Below the pieces are notes generated by a model that saw only the letters and a list, made by a program, of their open reading frames with translations, made no database searches and was not told the origin of the DNA. From positions 4,030,001 to 4,094,000 of the forward strand of contig JAUEDM010000004.1 of the NCBI GenBank assembly GCA_033439685.1: DNA of 64,000 nt, written 5' to 3'. Shown piece after piece: positions 33,029 to 46,387 of the stretch. The first letter of the stretch is position 1. The number at the start of each line of letters is the position of its first letter. This DNA is from Apodospora peruviana. Lineage: Eukaryota > Ascomycota > Sordariomycetes > Sordariales > Lasiosphaeriaceae. Position numbers and translations under genes: made by a program.

Positions 33029-36000
33029 ATGGCGACCACCGAACGTATCCCCCACAGAGAGCGCCGGCCATCCCTTGGAGCTCCAATTGTCGACATCCAG
33101 GGCTCAGTCAGCCCCGCGGGCATCTCCCGGCCGAAGCACAAGCGCACTTTTACCGGCTTTGGTGCTGGTGAGATCAAGAGCGTCGAAGGTACTTCACATC
33201 AACTTCAGTCAGAGAATCCCGAAGCCATGAAACAGTCTCGATATCGAGCAATTCCAACTTGGAGAGCTGTCAGACTGGAAAGCCGAGACCCCCGCGCCGT
33301 GCAGTGCTCCTGATTCCCCGCATCACCTGTTTCCCAATGTGGGGTGCTAACAGCTTGCTCTACAGCGTCCATCCCTGAACCACAACGAGAGGCCTGGACG
33401 AAGCACCAGGCCAGTGGCTTCAAGGACAAAGATGGCTTCGAGCAGGAGGTTGTGCGCCATGTTGAGACCACGCTCGCCCGGAGCATGTTCAATTGCGACG
33501 AGCAGGCCGCCTATGCCGCCTGCAGTCTCGCCTTCCGCGATCGCCTCGTCCTGGAATGGAACCGTACCCAGCAGCGTCAGACATTCGCGGATAGCAAACG
33601 CGTCTACTACCTGAGCTTGGAGTTCCTGATGGGAAGAGCTCTCGACAATGCCATGCTCAACATTGGTCAGAAGGACCTGGCCAAGTCTGGTTTGGCCGAC
33701 CTTGGATTCCGCATCGAGGACGTCATTGAACAAGAGCACGATGCCGCCCTGGGCAACGGTGGTCTGGGTCGTCTTGCCGCCTGCTTCCTTGACAGTCTGG
33801 CATCGCTGAACTACCCGGCCTGGGGCTACGGTTTGCGATACCGCTATGGTATTTTCAAACAGGAGATTATCGATGGATACCAAGTTGAGGTGCCAGATTA
33901 CTGGCTTGATTTCAACCCGTGGGAATTTCCTAGACATGACGTGACTGTAGACGTGAGTACAGCTTCTTCCTTCTTTCTTCATTCCGAAGAAAAACAACTG
34001 ACTGCTATTTAGATCCAATTCTACGGCCATGTTCAAAAATCCACCGACGCCTCCGGCAAGAGCATCGCTCACTGGGAAGGCGGTGAGGTGGTGAAGGCCG
34101 TGGCCTACGACGTGCCAATTCCCGGCTACGCGACACCGTCAACCAACAACCTGCGGCTGTGGTCCAGCAAGGCTTCCGGTGGAGAATTCGACTTCCAGAA
34201 GTTCAACAGCGGAGACTACGAAAGCTCGGTGGCCGACCAGCAGAGAGCTGAGACCATCAGCGCCGTGTTATACCCTAACGACAACCTCGAGCGGGGCAAA
34301 GAGCTTCGCCTGAAGCAACAGTACTTTTGGGTTGCTGCGTCTCTGTACGATATCGTTCGTCGCTTCAAGAAATCCAAGCGCCCATGGAGAGAGTTCCCCG
34401 AGCAGGTGGCCATCCAGCTGAACGACACCCATCCGACACTGGCCGTTGTCGAGCTTCAGCGTATTCTGATTGACCTCGAGGGTCTGGAGTGGGACGAGGC
34501 CTGGAATATTGTGACCAACACTTTCGGCTACACCAACCACACGGTTCTACCTGAAGCTTTGGAGAAGTGGTCAGTTGGGTTGATCCAGCACCTCCTTCCC
34601 CGGCATCTCCAGATCATTTATGATATCAACCTCTTCTTCCTCCAGACGGTTGAGCGCCAATTTCCCAATGACCGCGAAATCCTGCGCCGGGTCTCCATTA
34701 TTGAAGAATCTCAGCCCAAGATGGTTCGCATGGCGTTCCTGGCTATCGTCGGTTCGCACAAGGTCAATGGTGTGGCTGAGCTTCACTCTGATCTTATCAA
34801 GACGACCATCTTCAAAGATTTCGTTGAAATATTTGGACCTGACAAGTTCACCAACGTGACCAACGGCATCACTCCTCGCCGGTGGTTGCATCAGGCGAAT
34901 CCTAGGTTGTCCGACTTGATTGCTAGCAAGACAGGTGGGTATGACTTCTTGACTGATTTGACAAAACTCAACCAGGTTGAGAACTTCGTCAACGACAAGG
35001 CCTTCCGAAAAGAATGGGCCGAGATCAAGTATGCGAACAAGGTCCGCCTTGCCAAGCACATAAAGGAGAGCGCTGGTGTGGAAGTGAACCCCTCCTCCCT
35101 CTTTGACGTCCAAGTCAAGAGAATCCACGAGTACAAGCGTCAGCAGCTCAACATTTTCGGAGTCATCCATCGGTATCTTACGCTCAAGAACATGTCGCCA
35201 GAGGAGAGAAAGAAGCAGCTTCCGAGGGTAACGATCTTCGGTGGCAAGGCTGCTCCTGGATACTGGATGGCTAAGCAGATCATCCACTTGGTCAACGCCG
35301 TCGGAAATGTTGTCAACAATGACAAGGACATTGGTGACTTGCTCAAGGTTGTTTTCTTGGAGGATTACAATGTTAGCAAAGCTGAGATCATTGTTCCTGC
35401 TTCCGATATTAGCGAACACATCTCGACTGCCGGTACTGAGTGAGTAGCAACAAGGGCCGTGAACTGATAGTGTTGATTAGTGAGCTGACCATTTCTAGGG
35501 CATCGGGAACCAGCAACATGAAGTTCGTCCTCAATGGCGGTCTGATCATCGGAACTTGCGATGGTGCCAATGTAAGATTTCCTCCCCTCGGAAGCACACG
35601 AGTCAACGTTAACCAAGTTTGCAGATTGAAATCACTCGCGAGATTGGCGAGAACAACATCTTCCTCTTTGGCAACCTGGCTGAAGATGTCGAGGACCTCC
35701 GTCACTCGCACACTTACGGCTCTCACAATATCGACCCCGACCTCGCCAAGGTGTTCGAGGCCATTGAAAAGGGCATGTTTGGCAGCCAGCAGGATTTTGC
35801 TGGCATGATTACGGCAGTCCGCGACCATGGAGACTACTACCTCGTGTCGGATGATTTCCACAGCTATATCGAGACCCACGCGCTCGTCGACGAGGCATAT
35901 CGCAACCAGGAGGAGTGGATCACCAAGTGCATTACCAGCGTGTCGCGGATGGGCTTCTTCAGTTCGGACCGTTGCATCAACGAGTACGCTGAGGAAATCT

Positions 36001-36062
36001 GGAATATTGAGCCTCTTCGGGTTGAGAAAGCCAGCGACGGCACTGGCAAGGGTGAACTGTAG
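33029..36062 (+). CDS. gph1: Glycogen phosphorylase
   Basis: Five exons (33029-33188, 33366-33952, 34013-35439, 35499-35571, 35625-36062) give 894 residues (yeast Gph1 has 902). It releases glucose-1-phosphate from glycogen in the cytosol. Family signatures are dense: EFLMGRALDNAMLN, the glycine-rich AALGNGGLGRLAACFLDSLA, AIQLNDTHPTLAVVELQR, TNVTNGITPRRWL, VKRIHEYKRQQLN and the pyridoxal-phosphate loop ASGTSNMKF with Lys733. The yeast regulatory phospho-site region is conserved as KRTFTGFGAGEIKS (Thr42), and RRPS at residues 12-15 is a further possible PKA site, so direct control by the cAMP pathway is plausible. The first intron (177 bp) has a GCTAAC branch site. The gene stands between a G-protein subunit of the cAMP pathway and the HOG1 kinase, both known to influence glycogen turnover. 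Confidence 0.97.
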
Positions 36063-39000
36063 GACAGTCGTGCCAAGCTAGTCAAGATGTCGAGAGAACA
36101 CCACGAGAAGCAGTTGGAAGACCGAAGGAGGAGCAGTAGCTAAGCGGAAAGAGAGATGGCGCGCTTGATCGAGGTTGGAATTTGATTTTTCCGCTCTGCC
36201 TATAGTATACCTACAGTCCTACAGTTGAAAATGATGATCACGAGTAACGTTTGATAAGTCTTCCTGTCTACAACGTCCACTATACACCTCTTCCGGAGTT
36301 TAAACGTTAGTACAATACTTGACGAGGCCCTGCTTTACAAGAAGACCCGTTTTGTGCGAGCAATAGATCACTGATCTGATAATTATTTCCTCCGACGCCT
36401 ATATGTAAGATCCTGAATAATCAGTGAGGAGAGCCAATATGCTAATAGGGAAATTAAAATATGGATTTGAGTAAAATGAACATCAGGTTCGGTGTTGGGC
36501 ACATCCGTGTTTTCTTTGTCTAGACCAGGCGGGCATTGGAAGGTAACTTGTACTGACGCTTTAAATATAGATTGAAAACGATATTGACGATTTGGACGTT
36601 TGAGATGTCTACAACATCTACTTTGTTCGAGTTCCGTGCCTCCCTTTTATTTACTTGGGCAGATACTACTAGTTGCGGTTAGCTTTCCGAACGTGCGTGT
36701 TGCCGGTACCAGGTGGTTTATTAGGAAGTCCCCGGTCCAGCTGAACTTGTGGAGAGGATCCAATGCCGCCGCCAAGACGGAAGTATGTAGGTTGAGAAAT
36801 GAAGTCCCCACGGCGAGTTTCCGCTGGACGCGAGACGTGTAGGTAGTTTCCCAAGCAGCACTCTTTGCACAGCAAAAACTCCTTGCAAAAAAAAACCTAC
36901 ATGCCAGAAATGACGAGCGCAGTGTATTGGCAACGACAGCAACCAAGCAGAATCAGGTGTGGCTTGTGTGCGTGCGCACAGTCAGGTCAGGTCAGTGTCA
37001 GGCCAGGGGTGCATGTTAGGGAAAACGACGTCATCGTGCATAAGCCCGCCGGGCTTGCCTGCCTGCCTGGCGCTCTGTGCAGTCTGTGGGCGTTGCGTTA
37101 CCCCATCCATTCAATGCAGGGCCCAACGCGGGCTGACCTTTTTTAGTTCAAGTTTGATATATCTCTCCCCGATGCCGTCATCTTTTTGATACCCTGAAGG
37201 GAAACGGGCACTTGTGTTTGGGGGTGTGTTGGTGTGGCGGGTAACCTGAGTGTGTGAGGCTCGACATTCTGAGTAGGTACCTTTGTGCTATCTCGCGATA
37301 TTGAGTGGTGAGGTCTGTGTGGATGTCTTGTATGGGATGGTGGCCGAAGAGGTGTTTGATACGGTTTGCCCTTTATGGTTTTATTTACTCTGGGGGTTCA
37401 GGTAAACAAAGACGATCCTGCTCGTGAAAGGGCAGGTCCCTGATGATCTTTTCTCATGTTCATCATTCTTTTTTTGTTCAGGGACTTTTGGACCCTGAGG
37501 GTTGGGTGGGCTGATTGACATTGCTCGACCGACCGGATGGATGGTCTTGACAGAAAGGGTCCGAGCTCCACGGCAGGATACCGATAATCCGTACATTTAT
37601 GAAGGTGTGGTGTGCGTGTTAAGAGAAATTGAAAGGTTGGGAAAATACCAACAACTCCACCACTTTGCGGCAGTGGGGTTCATTGTTTAGTTAGGTGCAG
37701 TACCTGAAGTATCAGGGCCGGCCGGTTCTGCACGGGGACCCATCCGAAGATGGATCCAAGTTTGGCGGGGATGCAAAGGGGAGATAAGTGGCTCTTTGTG
37801 TTCCCGGCCGGACCATAAGCTCCTGGAGCGATCTTCAAGAGACTATGATGTTCGAGAAACTAGCCGCGTGACGAGATATTTCCAGGCTTGTCAGATGAAT
37901 GCCCAAATGCGTCTGGCGTCTGTGGTCTCTTGAACAGTGAACCAAAAGCATGGAAGTCGTCGGGTGAGCTGGAGGAAAAGGTACTGAAAAGCCGTGTTTG
38001 AGCCTCGCGTTCAGGTCACCGCTAGATTCGATCGCTCGATCCCGCGCTAAATTGCGATTGCTGGACAGCATCTGGAGGGGGTGAGGGTCAGTTTACTGTG
38101 GACACTCGTGGGATTGCGTGGTGGCATGCCGCATTTCTGACCCCCTGTTCGCAGGATGGTGGTGAGGGGTCTTGCCGGCACAACCCCTCCTCCCTTCTAC
38201 GTCATCGATTAACATTTTGCAGTGTCGCAGCGTGCCGCCAACACAACCCTCCCATCCTGTGATTTGCAGCCAATAAACCCCCGGACACGGAGAGGACCCT
38301 GACATCGTGCTCTTCCTAGAGGTTCTGTTAGAATATTCACAGGGTCGCGATGGGTGCTGCGACAATTATTGGGGAGCGAATAGGAAGCCGGGACTGGGCA
38401 AGGCTTGGGCCCAGGACGAGGAAATCACCACTTGACGGGAGAGATGGCAGCACACCCACACCCTGGCACCTCACCCGGGCTAGAGCATCGAGCCGCAGGG
38501 GCTGCCTTTCGACTAGTGGTGAAGTAAGCCGTAGTCTCCATGTATTCATACACGTGCGGTCGGGTTGATTGAATTCGTTTCGTGCGGTTCTCTCGCTGGA
38601 AGTGGTACGGATATCCTTACGTCGTTTGGTGGTGCAGTGCAGATTTGTTGCAGTGGCCTCGAGGCAGATGGGGGAAAGTGGATGCGCCTAAGCATGGAAT
38701 TTGGAAGATTCTCATACCAGATCCTGTTCTCCCAGCTCCCGCCCGTGTCGCATTCCGGCCACATCCAAGCCAATCACACCTAAGACGAACACACAGGGGC
38801 TTGTTCTGCCCACTTCTCCGACCGGTTTAGCTACCTAGTGGGAAGGGTACATCCATACCCGAACCGAACAAGCTTCCATTTTTCATAATAATATCTATCG
38901 ACCTACCTCCCTGGCACTTCTTCTGCTACCCGAAGCACTCTTTCCTCTCCCTCCTCGTCTTTTCATCCTAACAAGCCGAACAGATTTGCCAGATTTCTCC

Positions 39001-39905
39001 GAGACCAGGAAGGGCCCTACTACACTGTCGCCTTCCCGCTCCCAAGAGAACCATTGACTCGCCAGACTCTGAGTAAGTGCTCCAAATTCGCCCTCAAGTG
39101 GTCGGAAAGAGCGGGGACGGGCTAGTGGCTAACCAGAGCAAGCTGCCTAGCAGCTGTCCTTTCGCGATTCAGAATACTGAACGCGCCTCGTCTTGTTACA
39201 GCCGCATTGCCGCATTTGCACAACATAAAAAAGCGCGACTTGGGAGTGCCTTCTGGAAGCGATTTTGCGAGATTCCACAGTCCGACAAGGATCTCATCCA
39301 TCGACGACGACCCGAACCTTCGTCCGCAACTTCTCACATATTTAAATCCGAACAGCCTTGACTCACTGTCCCTCTCCAGCACGTGCGACCAAGATCCGAC
39401 AGGCGCAGGCCAGAACTCAAAATCGCTCTTGTCCAACCGACCTGACCGGGACAGCCTGGAACATCACCCCCAAAAGTTTGGTCAACTCGGGCATCTGCGG
39501 GTAAGCGGGCTGAATCCACAAGAATTGCACCACTAACATTTCTGGGCCCTCGCGATTTGTCGCCCTGATTCCCCCCCCCCCCCCCCCCCCCTTTGCCCGC
39601 CCTTACACTACAACCCCGGTTTTTTTGTTTGAGCTAAGGCTGAGCTTTATCCTAACCCCTCGCCAGATTCCCTCCCAAACGCAGCGTCAAACTATCCCTT
39701 TCTAAACGAAAAGAGATATTCCAGAAAAATCGGGCGTCCCCATCCTCTCGTCATCCCGGTTTCCGAATCGCCATTTCTCAGCAAAACATTTTCCCACGGT
39801 CTTTTGCTCATTAAGTGAGGTTCTGCGTTGGCGCCTCGAGACACTTCACCTTTATTCGACGAACCCCTCCCATCGATTTCTTAACACCACATCGATCAGC
39901 CCACC
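36063..39905. other. 3.8-kb spacer upstream of HOG1
   Basis: No gene is supported. The last 1 kb is strongly C/T-rich on the plus strand and holds possible leader-intron donors (GTAAGT at about 39072, GTAAGC at about 39500) and a 21-base C run at 39571-39591. A GGTCA-type short tandem stretch lies at about 36980-37005. Short frames on both strands are not annotated. Confidence 0.5.
39571..39591 (+). repeat. 21-base poly-C tract in the HOG1 leader/promoter
   Basis: An uninterrupted run of 21 C residues about 315 bp before the HOG1 start codon. Long homopolymers of C are rare, mutate in length and could form quadruplex or i-motif structures. Length in the assembly may be imprecise. Confidence 0.8.
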
Positions 39906-41395
39906 ATGGCCGAATTCGTACGCGCTCAGATCTTCGGAACCACGTTCGAGATCACCTCGAGGTATGCGCTCTAGGAACAAGTTGCGCGCGCGCATCTTTC
40001 TAATATCGCGATAGGTACTCGGATCTTCAGCCTGTTGGCATGGGCGCTTTCGGGCTGGTTTGGTATGTGCTTGTTTTACACGCTCTGCCCCTCCCTGGCG
40101 ATTTCCCAACTCGCTCGCGTGGCCAGGTTGACTGACGGTGATTGTGTCGACAGCTCGGCCAGAGACCAGCTCACCAACGTAAATGTCGCCATCAAGAAAA
40201 TTATGAAGCCGTTCAGCACACCTGTTCTGGCCAAGAGGACCTACAGAGAACTGAAGCTGTTGAAGCACCTGAAGCACGAGAATGTTGGTCACCCAGACCA
40301 CCTGGCAAGAGACACATAATTAACAAGCCACTTTAAAGGTCATCTCACTGAGCGATATCTTCATCTCTCCGCTTGAAGACATGTAAGTTCCAAGATGTGT
40401 TTGTATCCTGCGGTTGATGCTGAGACCTGGACAACAGTTACTTTGTTACCGAGCTTCTCGGCACCGATCTCCATAGGCTGCTCACCTCGCGGCCGCTTGA
40501 GAAACAATTCATTCAGTACTTCCTCTACCAGATTATGCGAGGTCTGAAATACGTGCATTCCGCCGGAGTTGTCCACCGCGACTTGAAGCCGAGCAACATC
40601 CTGGTCAACGAGAACTGCGACTTGAAGATCTGCGACTTTGGCCTGGCTCGCATCCAGGACCCCCAGATGACCGGCTACGTATCGACTAGATACTACCGTG
40701 CGCCCGAAATCATGCTCACCTGGCAAAAGTACGATGTCGAGGTGGATATTTGGAGCGCCGGCTGTATCTTCGCCGAGATGCTCGAGGGCAAGCCTCTGTT
40801 CCCTGGAAAGGACCATGTCAACCAGTTCTCTATCATCACGGAGCTGCTTGGCACACCACCGGACGATGTCATCAATACCATTGCTAGCGAGAATGTGGGT
40901 TACCTTTGGAGACCGTACAAGGAGGAAAATTGCTGACTTGTGCTGCCAAGACCCTGAGATTCGTCAAGTCCTTGCCGAAACGTGAGCGACAGCCGCTGAA
41001 GAATAAGTTCAAGAATGCCGATCCTTCTGGTATGTTGTCTCATACGCTTTGCGAAAATGAGTCATGTTAACATAGCATAGCTATCGACCTCTTGGAGAAG
41101 ATGCTCGTCTTTGATCCCAAAAAGCGGATAACAGCTACCGAAGCGTTGGCGCACGAGTACCTTGCACCGTACCACGATCCCACCGACGAGCCAGTTGCCG
41201 AGGAGAAATTCGACTGGAGCTTCAACGACGCTGACCTACCGGTGGATACATGGAAGATCATGATGTACGCTTTGCCGCGTCCTTTTTCCAGATTTTCGCA
41301 TGCTGACAAAATATTCCAGGTACTCGGAGATCCTCGACTACCACAACATCGAAGCGGGCGTCGTGCAGATGGAGGACCAGTTCCACGCGCAATAA
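39906..41395 (+). CDS. hog1: Stress-activated MAP kinase HOG1/OS-2
   Basis: Eight exons (39906-39961, 40015-40062, 40154-40283, 40339-40382, 40438-40894, 40951-41029, 41081-41264, 41320-41395) give 357 residues, the family length. Kinase motifs: GMGAFG glycine loop, Lys in VAIKKI, HRDLKPSN (catalytic Asp141), DFG (159-161), and the activation-loop T171-G172-Y173, which identifies the p38/Hog1 class. The common-docking region DPTDEPVAEEKFDWS follows the kinase core. Hog1 is phosphorylated by Pbs2-type MAPKK and moves to the nucleus under osmotic, oxidative and fungicide stress. Exon 3 ends with donor GTTGGT, which is atypical, but the join LKHLKHENVISLSDIF is invariant in the family and leaves no alternative. 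Confidence 0.97.
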
Positions 41396-43695
41396 TCGTC
41401 ACAGGAAAGAAATAGGGATAGGACCGGATAAAAAGAGTCTCGGGATCCTCCTTTCTTCGTCTCAAGAATACGGGGGGACTGGGTGGAAGACCATGATGGG
41501 CCCTAACCCTCCCAGTTCTTTGTTGTCATGATACCACGAATCTTCAATGCCCAATACGTTTTACCTCGATTCGAGTACAGAGTACTGCATATGTGGTGCT
41601 GCCGCCACTGTTGTTGCCGCTCAAGTGGCTGGTTGTGTGGGTTGGTGTCCTGGTCTGGGTTTCGGTGCTAGGAAAGATACAGGTGGAAATGGGGGAGATC
41701 AGGGCTGGGTTCGGTTCTCTTTTGCGTCTAACGTTTCTTTGACATATTCAAGAAGAACAGGATGGATATACGTGCGCTCGCTATGTGTTGCTACTCTGGG
41801 GAACTAATAGGGTGGAGACATGACACAAGAAAGGGTTCTAGATGGGCGGTGGACTTGTAGCCGAGACCGACCGACCAGGGAGTCTGGCTTGTCGAAAAGT
41901 GAAGAGCCTTTCGTTTTCTATATAAATCCCGATCCTCCGAGAGGAAACGGAGTGAGAGAGGGAAAGCCTACACATGGCTGACGTACATGCTATAGCCGGG
42001 TGTTTGATGAAGCATCGCAAGGGATAAATAGAGACAGGGGTTTTCATTAGCAGTATTATTATATTTTGATTTTCTTTTTGGATTTGCGTTTATACGATTG
42101 AAGTAGCAGAATACCCAGCTAATGTCACTCTTCAGCTTTCGAAATACTGGAAATGGGATGTAGGGTCAGTTACGAGTCTGTATGGTTGATTCGAGACCGA
42201 GGAGGTGAATGTGGACAACAATGACATGCATTTGTTGAGGTAGGTAGTAGGGAGGTGGACGACCGCTTTCTCTTCATGCAATGCAAGACACGCTGGCACG
42301 GAGGGAGGGCGCTTCAACCCGATCAGGACATGAACGGGATGTTATGCTTGATCGGTTCCTGTATTGTGTGTATACACAGCAGCATGCGTCCTGGAAAGTC
42401 TCTATTTATCGGATAGGATAGGACCATCATATAACCTCTGAGGTTGGGGTATGAAACCGGAAAGATAAGCCCGGTCGGCGGAAGTAATGGGCTTGGATGA
42501 CGGAAGATGAGATGAGAAGCTTCCGGATGCACTGCACGTGATTGCTTTTAGTCCCGACGAATTGGAAAGGAGGCGCCTGCCAGCCACCAGCACAGACGGT
42601 GACAGGCAGGTCGTGACAGCCACCTCTGGGCTGGTGATGATGATGGACGGGATGGCGGGGTAGATACCAAATTACGGTACAGTACAGTACGAACTGTGAT
42701 GAGTGCGGGGAAGATATCTTGGAAGGATGGGAGTCGGGTGTGATTGATGCCTGTTTGCAATTGATTTTAGTGAAGTTCTATATCTTTTTGGCTTGATAGG
42801 TAATTCGAACAAGACTTTGTTAAGCCCGAATACCGGTTGAAAATCTTGAAGGCCAGGCCAGCAAAGTCGGTCAGCTCTTGGCGGCGGGACGTCTCTCACG
42901 CCACCGGTTCGGTACCGCAGCTAAGGTAATCTAAACATCTTTCCTTCTAGAAATTGGGAATGCCAACGAGCAAGACATGAAGGAGAATAGGGTTCACCGA
43001 CGCCCGCTGTGCGACGAACAACAGTTCCTCTCTGATCGCCCACGTCACTCCCGCGATTGATCCGCAACCTCAACAGCTGGAATCTGCATCTCTCTGCTGC
43101 CGCCAGCTCTTGGCCCAGCCATTGTTGGATAAGATCATAAGAGCTCATGGGCCCACTGACCGCCTTTGTGACGACGGAACTGTCTCCAGCCTCACTTCCC
43201 AATTTTATTACTTACCAGGTATTTCTTTGATACGGCGCCCACCCAGTCCAACATCATATCATTTTTTCCTATACGCGTCACGATACCTCCATGTCCCAGC
43301 GCTGCTTGGATTAACTTCTCGTCTTCTTCGGCCAATTGCCCGTCCAATTCAATTGTTAGCCAGTAGAATCGCGAGCCTGGCCCGGCCGTGCTCACGTCTT
43401 TTCAGGGTCCCTCCTTGACAGCCGCAGCGTGCTCCGCTCTATTGTCAAAGAAACTGGAACTCAATAACATATTTATAAAAGCTATCCCTGCACCTTCGTC
43501 TGCAGCATCATTAACATTACCGCGACAACCTCGTTCACAAAGGCATTGGCCCGCCAACTCTCGAGCCTGTGCTCTTAACTTCATGGCAGCGCCGATATCA
43601 TAACTGGAGAGAACAGCCCGACGCTTTTGCAAGGGGAAAAAGCCTCGTGTGTCCTGGAATTTGGTACTATTATTGACGCCACACCTTAAGCAACC
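41396..43695. other. 2.3-kb spacer between HOG1 and AVL9
   Basis: Mostly A/T-richer DNA with no gene that I can name. On the minus strand, frames at 43632-43402 and 43401-43174 are in the same phase, separated by one stop, and end at a canonical GTAAGT (about 43187). The segment reading DGQLAEEDEKLIQAAL looks protein-like, but no start, partner exon or family could be found and it abuts the AVL9 leader. Confidence 0.45.
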
Positions 43696-46387
43696 ATGAC
43701 TTCCGCCCCTCCGACGCCGACAAACGGTACGAGCCCGACCGATCGGGCCGCCCTCTTCATCCCGCTAGTCTCGGTGGTAGACTTCCACCATGCACGCGGG
43801 CCCGAGGTGGAGAAGTGGTTCGGCGTCGACGAGGGCCATGACCCGGCCGCCGAGTACGATTGGACCTTGTTGCCGTTCATGGCCTTGAGCGACGGTGCCC
43901 ATGCGTAAGTCTGACCCGACGGAACATTTTCTGACTTCAATGCTAACTGGGCTTTTATTTAATAAAGGGCGACTGAAGACTTCTCCTACTTCACCCTCCT
44001 CCGCCCGACCACCGACCAGGCGCCCGCCACCTCCCTGTTCGGCATATCCTGCACGAGACAAATGGACGCTTCGCAGCTCCTGGTGCGGCCGGCGGACGTC
44101 ACCCGGTCGACCGTTCAGAAAGCCGTGGTCGTCATCACCGACAGCCCCCAGTACTTTGGCACGCTTAGGGAGCGACTGAGCGTCGTGACCAAGGCCTGGT
44201 TCGCTCAGCGCGAATTCACCGACACGGAGATTCTGCGGCGCTTCCAGGAAAGTCTGGCGGAGGAGAAAGAGCGCGGCGCGTTGCACGACGACGAGGACAG
44301 AGATCAGTACCTGGGCATGAGCCTCCGAGAGCTGGTGCGCGAGTTCAAGTGGCAGACGCTGGTCCTGCTGAAGTGCTGCTTACTACAACCTAAAGTAGGT
44401 TTACTCTGTCCGTTTTGGCGGGCCCGGGGCACTAATTGTGTACTAGATGCTTTTCTTCGGCTCGCGGTGTGAACGCTTATGCATGATGCAGTTTTCTCTA
44501 ATATCTTTAATACCCGGTCTTCTCCGCAACCTTCAGGACTCCGCCGGCCCTGAATTGGATAATTACGAGAAGAAGCTCTCGAAGCCGACAAGTTTGAGGA
44601 CCAGTGATCGAAACTCTCTGCTTTCGTATATGGGACTGCCGTTACAAATCTTTGGCAAGGTGCGCGGCTAGCTTGAATTTATTTATTGGCGCGAGTAGTC
44701 GCTGACTTGACCACAGGGTAGCTTGTTCGGACCTTACACACCTTTACAGCAGCTAGATATCCTTGCCGACTTCGGCACCAAGTCCTACATTGTAGGCAGC
44801 ACAAACTCCCTCCTACTACAGCAAAAGGACCGCTACAGTGATATCCTGATCAACCTGGACGAAGACACAATCAACGTAACTTCAACCTCGCTAAAAGCCG
44901 CCCTGCAGCTCTCCGTCGCAGACCGCCGGTGGATCGACTTCATCACACAGAATGTTAACGACACCTGGGACGATGCGAATCCCGGCCGGCCCAAGACCAT
45001 GGGCTATGTGGGCAGCGAGGAGTTCATACGTCTGCAGTTTGAGGAGTACCTGCTCTCGCTCATCTCCTCGGTCAAGTACCACAGCCACCTGGCCAGGTTC
45101 GCGCACAACCCCAAGATGCTCCTCCCGCATATCGAGGGAGACCCTTCGCACGATTTTGGCCTAGACTTTGTCGACGCCTGGGCCCGGACGGAGAACTACC
45201 GCATCTGGGATACGCACACGGATTCGCACCTGTTTGATGTTGTCGAGCCGAAACATCCGTGTGCTGGAGGTCTGACCATTGATGACGTGCAGCGACGCAT
45301 CACCCAGCAGGTTCAGGAACTGCACCTGGACGAGCGGTTCGCGCAGGGTAAGGAGGTGCTCGGCCGCAACCTGGCCGCCGGTCGCGAAAAGGCGAGCACG
45401 ATGTTTAATAAGTTCTACGCGGACATGGAGGCATTGAGGGAGGCGCAGAGACGTCGGGCTGAAGAGGCGAAGTTGCAGAGTCCTACCGCTAGCAGTGCTC
45501 GTGGTGCTGCCGGCGGTCATAACGAGAAAAATGCTGGCATCGCGTCGGGTGTTGATCTCGCCAAGGCACAGCAGACTGTGCAGGCTGTTGGTGCCAAGGC
45601 CGGCGCGTTTATGAATAGCTGGGCTACGTGGGCGGGTGAGAAGCGCAAGGCTGCCGGGTGGGGGAAGAGTGGTGGCAGTGAGAGCCCTACTGCCAGTAAC
45701 AGTGGAGGAGGAGGCGGATGGGGGTCTGGGTGGGGAAAAAGTAAACAAAACAGGGTCTCGCAGGCGTCGTCAGATGACACGGCTTCGGAAAGGGACCCGA
45801 TGAAGGGGGTGAAAAGTCCGAGGATGTCGACCAGTTCATCGGTCATGACGGGCGACGGCGGGGGCTTACATGAGAAGGTACCGTTGACTCGTGGTGCGGG
45901 GAGAGGGTCGTTTAGTGGGGAGTCTCTGCTCGAGGTCGCGGGCAGCGAGAGTGGAATTTCGTCGCAGCCCGCGTCGCCGCAGTATGTCAGGGGGAGGGCC
46001 CTGTCGAGGGCTAGCGGTGCGGCTACGGCCGCTGCGCAGCAGGCCGCTCAAGAACAGCAGAATAGTGCAGTGTCCTCACCAGCACCGGTACTGGCGCCGG
46101 CGCCGACGCCGGCAGCAGCTATTCCGGATGTTATACCCGAGGTATCGGAGGCCAAGGACGCGTCTGGGATACGGAAGGATGAGAATAATAATGAAGGGGA
46201 CAAGGCGGATACAAAGGAAAAGGAGCAGGAAAAGAGGAAGAGTGTTGTTGCTGCTGCTCTTCCTGCAAAGACGATTGTGTTGGAGGAACCGCCGCGGATG
46301 CCGACGCCTGAGCTTACACCTGCTGAGGTGGCGGCCGCCGAGGAGGCTGCTTCTGCGCAGTCCGTTTGGGGCAAGGATGGGCCTTGA
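43696..46387 (+). CDS. AVL9: AVL9 late secretory pathway protein
   Basis: Four exons (43696-43904, 43968-44394, 44447-44659, 44717-46387) give 839 residues. The first 500 residues form the conserved AVL9 region, distantly related to DENN-domain proteins: IPLVSVVDFHHARGPEVEKW, SLFGISCTRQMDASQLLVR, DVTRSTVQKAVVVI, LPLQIFGKGSLFGPYTPLQQ and DFGTKSYIVGSTNSLLLQQK. In yeast Avl9 acts in exocytic transport from the Golgi to the plasma membrane. The remaining 300 residues are divergent: a charged helix (FYADMEALREAQRRRAEEAK), a Trp-containing segment, then Ser/Gly/Ala/Pro-rich disorder. Exon 3 starts exactly with an ATG after the acceptor, a coincidence and not a start. The first 30 nt of the coding sequence are only 60 bp from the open minus-strand frame described in the spacer. 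Confidence 0.93.
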
